A stretch of DNA of 55,908 bases from Cytophagales bacterium (GTDB taxonomy: Bacteria > Bacteroidota > Bacteroidia > Cytophagales > Spirosomataceae): contig JANSYO010000025.1 of NCBI GenBank assembly GCA_024742395.1, positions 1 through 55,908 of the forward strand, given 5' to 3'. A model generated the notes under the pieces. It was not told the DNA's origin and ran no database searches. It saw nothing but the letters and a program-made list of their open reading frames with translations. The position numbers were made by a program, and so were the translations under genes. Below, one piece after another: positions 50,389 to 55,908 of the stretch. Numbering within the stretch: the stretch's first letter is position 1; every line of letters starts with the position of its first letter.

Positions 50389-51498
50389 GTGGAGAGTTTC
50401 AAAGAACTGGGTGTAGAAGAATCCTATATAAAGGCTTTAGAGGAATTAAAAATTAAGAAGCCATCTGAAATTCAGAAAAAGGTAATTCCTTATTTATTGA
50501 CCAATAAAGGAGATTTAATTGGTCAGGCTCCCACCGGAACAGGGAAAACCATTGCATTTGGCTTACCGCTTTTGCATTTGGTATCAGAAAAGAAAAAGGG
50601 AATTCAGGGATTAATTCTTGCTCCTACGAGAGAGCTTTGCCAGCAGATTGCCAAGCAAATATTCAAAATGACTAAATACGGTCCTAAGATCTTTGCAGAG
50701 GCCATTTATGGAGGTGAGAAAATAGATATACAAATAGCCAATCTAAAAAGACCAACTCAAATAGTGGTAGCTACTCCGGGAAGGCTGCTCGATCTGATTG
50801 ACAGGGGAGTGATAGACCTGAGTGGCGTTCAAACCTTAATACTTGATGAAGCCGATGAAATGTTAAGCATGGGCTTCAAAGATGAGTTAGAGAGAATCAT
50901 GGCTACCATTCATGAAAGCTGTTCTAAATGGCTTTTTTCTGCCACGATTCCGGTAGCATTGCAAAGCCTGATTACCCGGTTTATGGATCCCGGGATGCAT
51001 AGGATAGAAGTTAGTAAAAACCTTGAGATTAATACGAAAATAGAACATCAGTTTTTTATCTGTGAGCAAAGCCAGAAATTTGATTATCTCTTTGAATTTT
51101 TAAAATCTCAGGGGGCCGCTAAAGGGATCGTCTTTTGCCGTACCAGAGCCGATACGGAAGTTTTAGCCCGTAAATTAATAGGAAAGCATGTTTCTGCTGA
51201 TGCTTTACATGGCGATTTAGGTCAACGTGACAGAGATAAAGTCATGAGAGCCTTTGTAAAAGGAAGAATAAAAGTATTGGTGGCCACAGATATTTCTGCC
51301 AGAGGGGTAGATGTAGATGATGTAGCCTTTGTTATTCATTATCAATTACCAGAACAAATTGAGGCCTACACACATCGAAGCGGAAGAACGGCCAGAGCCG
51401 GGAAAAGAGGCATATCCATCTGTTTTGTAGATAAATATGAATTGAAAACCATTCACGAAATAGAGAAAACACTCAAGATCGATTTTATTGAGATTTAA
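50389..51498 (+). CDS. DEAD-box ATP-dependent RNA helicase, minimal core
   Basis: A 369-residue helicase with just the two RecA domains. Motifs: Q (KKPSEIQ), I (APTGTGKT), Ia (PTRELC), II (DEAD), III (SAT), V (ARGVDVDDV) and VI (HRSGRTARAGK). It unwinds RNA in ribosome assembly or decay; without a C-terminal extension the target is unclear. The start is GTG at 50389, beginning MESFKELGVEESY, which fits the family. Confidence 0.94.
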   Translation: MESFKELGVEESYIKALEELKIKKPSEIQKKVIPYLLTNKGDLIGQAPTGTGKTIAFGLPLLHLVSEKKKGIQGLILAPTRELCQQIAKQIFKMTKYGPKIFAEAIYGGEKIDIQIANLKRPTQIVVATPGRLLDLIDRGVIDLSGVQTLILDEADEMLSMGFKDELERIMATIHESCSKWLFSATIPVALQSLITRFMDPGMHRIEVSKNLEINTKIEHQFFICEQSQKFDYLFEFLKSQGAAKGIVFCRTRADTEVLARKLIGKHVSADALHGDLGQRDRDKVMRAFVKGRIKVLVATDISARGVDVDDVAFVIHYQLPEQIEAYTHRSGRTARAGKRGISICFVDKYELKTIHEIEKTLKIDFIEI

Positions 51499-51503
51499 GG
51501 CTC

Positions 51504-51558
51504 AAAAAAAAAGGAAATCATTATCGCTTGTGCTGTTTGAATCAGCATGAGCGATAAT
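51504..51558 (-). terminator. Terminator after the arylesterase gene
   Basis: A 16-base imperfect stem (51520-51535 with 51543-51558, two mismatches, one of them G-U) whose minus-strand read-out is followed within eight bases by nine T. It lies about 40 bases beyond the minus-strand esterase stop. Confidence 0.5.
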
Positions 51559-51597
51559 CAAATACAAGCACCAGACTTCCTTCCCATTTAGTTCCCC

Positions 51598-52269
51598 CTA
51601 TAACAAGCCTTCCAAAACCTCCCAAACGTTTTTTGCCAGTATTTTATGACCTTCTTCAGTAGGATGAATACCGTCGGCCTGGTTAAGGGAGGGTATACCA
51701 CCAACACCATCAAGCAGAAACGGAATAAGTTTGACGTTATTCTTTTTGGCTAAATCAGTCCAGATATTTTTGAATTCAGCCGTATAATCTTGTCCCATGT
51801 TTGGAGGAATCTGCATACCTGCCAGAACGATTTTAGTGTCTGGATTTTTCTTCCAAACTAAGTCAATCATGGCTTGCAAATTACTTTTGGTTTCTGTTAA
51901 CGGAATACCTCTTAATCCGTCATTTGCACCGAGTTCTAAGACAAAAACATCCACCTTTTGATTGAGTACCCAATCTAGTCGACTAAGACCTCCTGAGGTG
52001 GTTTCGCCGCTTAATCCGGCATTTACGACTTTATAATCTAATTCCAGCGAATCCAGAGTGTTTTGAATGATCGCCGGAAATGCACCGTCCATACCTACAC
52101 CATAACCGGCTGTCAAACTATTTCCAAAAAACAAAATCGTTTTGGAATTATTCTCCTTTTCAGGAACGTTCTCTTGCTGTACTTCAGCGGTAGAAGCAGA
52201 TTCAGTAGAATCAGAAGAGCCACAGGAGTAAAAACCTAGAGCCAAAAGACAGATAAAAAGCTGTTTCAT
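51598..52269 (-). CDS. SGNH-hydrolase arylesterase/lysophospholipase lipoprotein (TesA-like)
   Basis: A 223-residue protein from ATG 52269. MKQLFICLLALGFYSCGS is a lipoprotein signal (lipobox FYSC). The GDSL blocks are FFGNSLTAGYG (nucleophile Ser), ELGANDGLRG (oxyanion Asn) and DGIHPTEEGH (Asp-His). It hydrolyses aryl- or acyl-esters and lysophospholipids in the periplasm or at the outer membrane. Position, divergent from a YbbA/YbbP pair 14 bases away, is as in E. coli tesA-ybbA-ybbP. The longer frame to 52290 is rejected. Confidence 0.9.
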   Translation of the reverse strand: MKQLFICLLALGFYSCGSSDSTESASTAEVQQENVPEKENNSKTILFFGNSLTAGYGVGMDGAFPAIIQNTLDSLELDYKVVNAGLSGETTSGGLSRLDWVLNQKVDVFVLELGANDGLRGIPLTETKSNLQAMIDLVWKKNPDTKIVLAGMQIPPNMGQDYTAEFKNIWTDLAKKNNVKLIPFLLDGVGGIPSLNQADGIHPTEEGHKILAKNVWEVLEGLL

Positions 52270-52283
52270 ACAGAAATTAAAAG

Positions 52284-52973
52284 ATGACAAAGATATTAAA
52301 GGTAAGCCAGCTCTCTAAAATGTATAGCAGTGGCTCTAAAAATCTAACAGTATTAAATGATATTTCGTTTGAAGTAAATGCTGGAGCTACATTTTCTATT
52401 GTAGGACCCTCTGGTAGTGGCAAAACCACTTTACTTGGTCTTTGTGCCGGACTTGATAAAGCAGGGGCCGGTAGCATAGAATTATGTGGTACAGCTTTAG
52501 ATAGCCTGAATGAAGATGAAAGAGCCCTATTAAGAAACAAAGAGGTAGGTTTTATTTTTCAGGATTTTCAGCTTCTACCTACGCTCACGGCTTTAGAGAA
52601 TGTCTCTGTTCCTCTGGAGTTACAGGGAGCCAATGACTCAAAACACAAGGCATTACAGTTATTGCAAAAAGTAGGTTTGGAAGACAGGGTGCATCATTAT
52701 CCGTCTCAGCTTTCAGGCGGAGAACAGCAACGGGTGGCTTTGGCCAGAGCTTTTTCTACTAGTCCATCTATTTTATTTGCTGATGAACCCACAGGGAATT
52801 TAGACGAAGAAACTGGGGAGAAGGTCATTCAGTTGCTCTTTGAACTCAATAAAGAGGCCGGTACTACCTTAATTATAGTCACACACGATTTAGAGTTGGC
52901 ACAAAGAACCCAGCAGATTCTTCGGTTAAAGGGAGGGAAAATACTTTCAAACGAAACCACGAAAGCAGCTTAA
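52284..52973 (+). CDS. ABC transporter ATP-binding protein (YbbA/LolD-like)
   Basis: A 229-residue ATPase: Walker [11 protein letters not shown]-loop [12 protein letters not shown], signature [14 protein letters not shown], Walker [12 protein letters not shown] and the His switch THD. The subtype is the MacB/LolD/YbbA group that powers FtsX-type permeases. It overlaps the permease gene by one base (TAATG) and diverges from the arylesterase. The E. coli counterparts are implicated in lipid or toxin handling, but substrate is unknown. Confidence 0.93.
   Translation: MTKILKVSQLSKMYSSGSKNLTVLNDISFEVNAGATFSIVGPSGSGKTTLLGLCAGLDKAGAGSIELCGTALDSLNEDERALLRNKEVGFIFQDFQLLPTLTALENVSVPLELQGANDSKHKALQLLQKVGLEDRVHHYPSQLSGGEQQRVALARAFSTSPSILFADEPTGNLDEETGEKVIQLLFELNKEAGTTLIIVTHDLELAQRTQQILRLKGGKILSNETTKAA
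52288..52295 (-). promoter_or_regulatory. -7 promoter element of the arylesterase gene
   Basis: The minus strand reads TATCTTTG, perfect TAnnTTTG, 19 bases before the ATG at 52269. It overlaps the first codons of the ABC gene and supports the shorter esterase start. Confidence 0.45.
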
Positions 52974-55510
52974 TGAATAAATCAAATTTGGATTTTAGCT
53001 GGCTTATAAAAATGGCTTGGCGAGATGCTAAGGCAAGCGGAAAGCGATTGATACTGTTCATGGCATCCATTGTTTTGGGTATTGCAGCAGTGGTATCAAT
53101 TCAGTCTTTCAGTAAAAACCTGGAAGATAATATTGGCTTGCAGTCTAAGGCCCTAATGGGGGCTGACTACCTGATAGATACTCCGCAGATTCCTACTGAG
53201 ACTGTACAGAATATTATTGATTCATTGGGGCCGGTGGCCAAGGAAGTCAGTTTTGCCTCTATGGCTGCATTCCCCTCTTCAGGTAATAATAAGCTGGTTC
53301 AGGTAAGGGGTATAGAGGGTGCGTATCCCATTTATGGGGAGTTCGAGACGATACCGGTGGAGGCTTCAAAGTCGTATCAACATGAAAAGGGGGCTTTAGT
53401 AGATGCTACTTTAATGCTTCAATTTGACCTGAAAAAAGGGGATAGTGTTAAAATTGGAAATACAGTATTTCCCATTTCGGGTTCATTAAAAGCTGCACCG
53501 GGCAGCAATGCATTTTCCGCCACATTGGCTCCGCCAATCATCTTGCCTTTTGATGAAATAGAAGGTACCGGACTATTGCAATTAGGAAGCAGGCTCAATT
53601 ACAATTATTATTTTCAAGCCACTCCAGGTTTGGACATAGATGCTCTTGACCAAGCCATTGACCCGATTTTAGATGATGAAAATGCTGATTTTGATTCTCA
53701 TCATTCGGTCAGTCAGCGTTTGGGAAGCCGTTACAATAATTTCGCTAAATTTTTAAATTTGGTGGCCTTCATTGCTCTTTTATTGGGATGTGTGGGTATT
53801 GCCAGTTCGGTACATATTTATATTAAAGAGAAGCTCAGAGCTGTGGCGGTCCTGAAATGTTTAGGGGCCAGCAGAAAGCAGAGTTTTCTAATCTATCTGA
53901 TTCAGATTGCCGGTTTAGGACTTATGGGAGGTTTATTCGGGACCTTGCTGGGCTTAGGTTTACAAGCACTATTTCCATTAATAATTCAAGATCTGCTTCC
54001 GTTTACTGTTGAGATTACTCTTCAGTTAATGCCTGTACTAATGGGTATTTTTCTTGGTCTGTTCATGTCAGTTATGTTTGCCTTGCTTCCGCTGTTAAGT
54101 ACTTGGTTTGTTTCCCCTTTGCAGGTGTTACGTGTAACAGAAGGGAACGACTCAGCGGGTAGAAAAACAAGCGTTTTGGTGATCTTGCTAATCATGGCTT
54201 TCATTTTTCTCTTCTCTTTATGGTTTCTGGAAAGTTGGCGGTATGCATTGGGATTTGTTTTCGCAATTTTGGTAACATTCAGTATTCTTGCTGCTATTTC
54301 TTATGCATTTATGTGGGCCGTTAAGAAGTACTTTCCTCACTCATGGGGTTTTACTGCCCGCCAAAGTTTACTGAATTTATTCAGACCTAATAACCAGACC
54401 ATGGTACTTATCTTAGCCATAGGCATTGGAAGTTTCTTAATTAGTACATTATACTTTACCAAAGATATCTTGCTGAGCAAAGCAAGTCTTGAAGACAGTG
54501 CCAGCAATCCGAATATTATCCTTTTGGATATCCAAACAGATCAAAAAGCGAATGTGAGGCGTGTGATTGAGGAGAAAGACCTTCAGGTTCTGGATAACAT
54601 TCCTATTATAACCATGCGGGTGCACAGCATCAATGATGTTCTGGCCAATGTAATTCGTCAGGATACGCTCAGTACCCGTGATAAATGGATAGTCAATCAT
54701 GAATTTAGAACTACTTACAGAGATACACTCATTGCCTCCGAAACTCTATTGGAAGGAGAGTGGCCAGTCAAAAGGCAACCGGGGGATTTAATTCCTATTT
54801 CTATATCAGATAATCTGGCCGAAAACGGACAGGTTGGAGTAGGCGATACCATTGTATTTAATGTGCAGGGAGTGCTTATGGAGACGAGAGTGGCCGGTAT
54901 CAGAACGGTAGATTGGCAAAGAATGCAGTTAAACTTCTCTGTACTTTTCCCCAAGGGAATTCTTGAAAATGCCCCTCAATTTACCGTGATGAGTACAAAT
55001 GCTCCAGATGAAAGAATTTCGGCCGACTTGCAACAAGAATTGGTAAGGGAGTTTCCAAATGTCTCCATATTGGATTTGAGGCAGCTTCTAACCACCGTTC
55101 AGGGTATATTAGATAAAATCTCCTGGGTGATTAATTTTATGGCTTTCTTTAGTATAATAACTGGAATTATCGTTTTGATTGGATCAGTCAGGACAAGCAA
55201 ATATCAGCGTATAAAGGAAAGCGTATTGCTACGGACATTAGGGGCTAAAAGTAGGCAAATACTAAAAATAACATTCCTGGAATATTTTTATTTAGGAATT
55301 TTAGGAACAGGAATCGGCATTTTGATTTCACTTCTTGCCAGTCAATTGTTAGCTGTTTTTGTATTCAACTCACCTTTCACGCCATCTTGGATACCTTTCT
55401 TGGTATTAATGCCAGGCTTGACAGTAATTGTTTTGCTGATCGGTTTGAGTAATAGCCGAGCTGTTTTGAAAAGCCCTCCACTTGAGGTTTTGAGGAAAGA
55501 GGCAGGATGA
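52973..55510 (+). CDS. FtsX-type ABC permease (YbbP-like)
   Basis: An 845-residue permease with two FtsX modules. A first membrane segment (about 24-45, LILFMASIVLGIAAVVSIQSF) is followed by a periplasmic domain, three segments around residues 262-385, two more at 398-450, a second periplasmic domain, and the C-terminal FtsX core (about 715-840, FFSIITGIIVLIGSVRTSKY, then SVLLRTLGAKSRQILKI). It has a one-base overlap with the ATPase gene, hence one complex. The E. coli YbbP homologue is of similar size (about 800 residues). Confidence 0.92.
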   Translation: MNKSNLDFSWLIKMAWRDAKASGKRLILFMASIVLGIAAVVSIQSFSKNLEDNIGLQSKALMGADYLIDTPQIPTETVQNIIDSLGPVAKEVSFASMAAFPSSGNNKLVQVRGIEGAYPIYGEFETIPVEASKSYQHEKGALVDATLMLQFDLKKGDSVKIGNTVFPISGSLKAAPGSNAFSATLAPPIILPFDEIEGTGLLQLGSRLNYNYYFQATPGLDIDALDQAIDPILDDENADFDSHHSVSQRLGSRYNNFAKFLNLVAFIALLLGCVGIASSVHIYIKEKLRAVAVLKCLGASRKQSFLIYLIQIAGLGLMGGLFGTLLGLGLQALFPLIIQDLLPFTVEITLQLMPVLMGIFLGLFMSVMFALLPLLSTWFVSPLQVLRVTEGNDSAGRKTSVLVILLIMAFIFLFSLWFLESWRYALGFVFAILVTFSILAAISYAFMWAVKKYFPHSWGFTARQSLLNLFRPNNQTMVLILAIGIGSFLISTLYFTKDILLSKASLEDSASNPNIILLDIQTDQKANVRRVIEEKDLQVLDNIPIITMRVHSINDVLANVIRQDTLSTRDKWIVNHEFRTTYRDTLIASETLLEGEWPVKRQPGDLIPISISDNLAENGQVGVGDTIVFNVQGVLMETRVAGIRTVDWQRMQLNFSVLFPKGILENAPQFTVMSTNAPDERISADLQQELVREFPNVSILDLRQLLTTVQGILDKISWVINFMAFFSIITGIIVLIGSVRTSKYQRIKESVLLRTLGAKSRQILKITFLEYFYLGILGTGIGILISLLASQLLAVFVFNSPFTPSWIPFLVLMPGLTVIVLLIGLSNSRAVLKSPPLEVLRKEAG

Positions 55511-55518
55511 TTGGTTAG

Positions 55519-55690
55519 TAATAAAGGAATTGAAAAATCTGCTTTTATACTTTTTTGGACCGTCTGTGCCTGGTCCATTTGATCCTATTTTAGCTTGATT
55601 GAGGTGGGTTCTTAAATATTGACTGAATCCATCGGACATTAATAGTATACCCCAAGGAGTTATTTCATAGGAAAATGGTTTTAGCTGCAT
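55519..55690 (-). pseudogene. Possible transposase N-terminal remnant
   Basis: A minus-strand frame begins MQLKPFSYEITPWGILLM and continues for about 57 codons until it runs antisense into the end of the permease gene. The ITPWG-x-LLM opening and a GSN-containing segment resemble the N-terminus of IS1380-like transposases. No catalytic part or terminal inverted repeats are seen. The similarity is weak and could be chance. Confidence 0.25.
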
Positions 55691-55762
55691 AGATTTCCTA
55701 TTACCGCTTTAGCTACCTTCAAATTCATTTTTTGGACTTTCCTGATAGATAAAATAGGTAAT

Positions 55763-55778
55763 TGTGATTTTGATCACA
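55763..55778. promoter_or_regulatory. CRP/FNR-type binding site
   Basis: TGTGATTTTGATCACA is an exact TGTGA-N6-TCACA palindrome, centred about 58 bases before the ATG of the thiol protein. The regulator is not in the window. Confidence 0.6.
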
Positions 55779-55797
55779 GTTCTGTGCTTAAAGTCAT

Positions 55798-55809
55798 CGT
55801 AATTTTACG
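55798..55809. promoter_or_regulatory. Second short palindrome before the thiol-protein gene
   Basis: CGTAA-tt-TTACG, a perfect repeat about 20 bases before the ATG. Small; it could be an operator of a second (for example ArsR-type) regulator or chance. Confidence 0.25.
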
Positions 55810-55828
55810 ATACTAAAAGATCAAAAAG

Positions 55829-55908
55829 ATGAACAAAGTAATAAAAATTCTAGGAACAGGTTGTCCAAAATGCCAATCGATGACAAGTGTGGTGAAAGAG
55901 GTTATTTC
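55829..55908 (+). CDS. Thioredoxin-like CxxC thiol protein, N-terminal part only
   Basis: The last 80 bases give 26 complete codons beginning MNKVIKILGTGCPKCQSM. The CPKC active-site motif directly after the first beta strand is typical of the short redox-active disulfide proteins (TM0996/MTH895 type), often near ArsR regulators and permeases. The rest is beyond the window. A CRP/FNR-type palindrome precedes it. Confidence 0.75.
   Translation, partial: MNKVIKILGTGCPKCQSMTSVVKEVI

Larger units (their letters stand above)
55691..55828. other. Intergenic region upstream of the CxxC thiol protein
   Basis: Together with the remnant at 55519-55690 this completes the 318-base gap after the permease gene. 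It holds the two palindromes listed separately and no perfect TAnnTTTG promoter element. Confidence 0.4.

Noticed and set aside
52270-52540. Minus-strand frame over the ABC gene, and longer start of the esterase at 52290
   Set aside because: The lipoprotein signal starts at 52269 and the candidate promoter lies at 52288-52295, so transcription would begin after the longer start.
1-55908. tRNA, rRNA, CRISPR or intact insertion sequence
   Set aside because: No T-loop-like sequence in any intergenic space, no short repeats with regular spacers, and no transposase with terminal repeats were seen by eye.

Overview
The window reads as a chromosomal segment of a Bacteroidota bacterium, probably of the Cytophagales type. 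This rests on low-to-middle GC, many starts without a clear Shine-Dalgarno, and perfect copies of the Bacteroidota -7 element TAnnTTTG 18-90 bases before about ten genes. It also rests on the gene set: an MGS-less CarB, DUF1460, DUF1080, DUF1569, Wzi, a two-lipoyl-domain E2, and GMC dehydrogenases paired with lipoprotein small subunits. The genus cannot be named from the sequence. I found no rRNA, tRNA, CRISPR array, intact insertion sequence or prophage.

Layout. 1-3.6 kb: the 5' end of an old-yellow-enzyme-type oxidoreductase, coupled to a GH88-like hydrolase; then an exported RidA protein divergent from an exported D-amino-acid-oxidase-like flavoprotein whose domain order looks circularly permuted. 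3.6-11.8 kb: carB, an exported hypothetical protein, an operon pepP-ppx-NFACT, and an exported DUF1460 protein. 12-17 kb: a tight gatC-gatA-gatB operon in which gatB is fused in frame to a complete aspartyl-tRNA synthetase, in effect a covalent transamidosome. 17.2-23.5 kb: a DUF819 membrane protein, Wzi-like outer-membrane protein, lepA and the E2 of pyruvate dehydrogenase. 23.6-45.4 kb: carbohydrate metabolism: GH78 rhamnosidase, GH5, an SSS symporter, myo-inositol oxygenase, three GMC dehydrogenases with two lipoprotein small subunits, UDP-glucose dehydrogenase plus UDP-xylose synthase, GH29 fucosidase, a DUF1080 (3-keto-glycoside hydrolase family) protein and an exported amidohydrolase. 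45.4-48.2 kb: an Lrp-type regulator divergent from threonine dehydrogenase and 2-amino-3-ketobutyrate CoA ligase. 48.2-55.9 kb: an exported nitrilase-family enzyme, VOC and SOUL proteins, a DEAD-box helicase, a tesA / ybbA-ybbP type cluster, and at the edge the start of a CxxC thiol protein behind a perfect CRP/FNR-type palindrome.

How the genes may work together. The GMC/small-subunit pairs resemble the LacA/LacC glucoside 3-dehydrogenase type. With DUF1080 and several glycosidases nearby, the 24-44 kb region could oxidise glycosides to 3-keto intermediates in the periplasm and then cleave them. The exported oxidase/RidA pair would make and then detoxify imino acids. The GatCAB-AspRS operon would mischarge tRNA-Asn with Asp and amidate it on one polypeptide assembly. 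All three are inferences from sequence and context.
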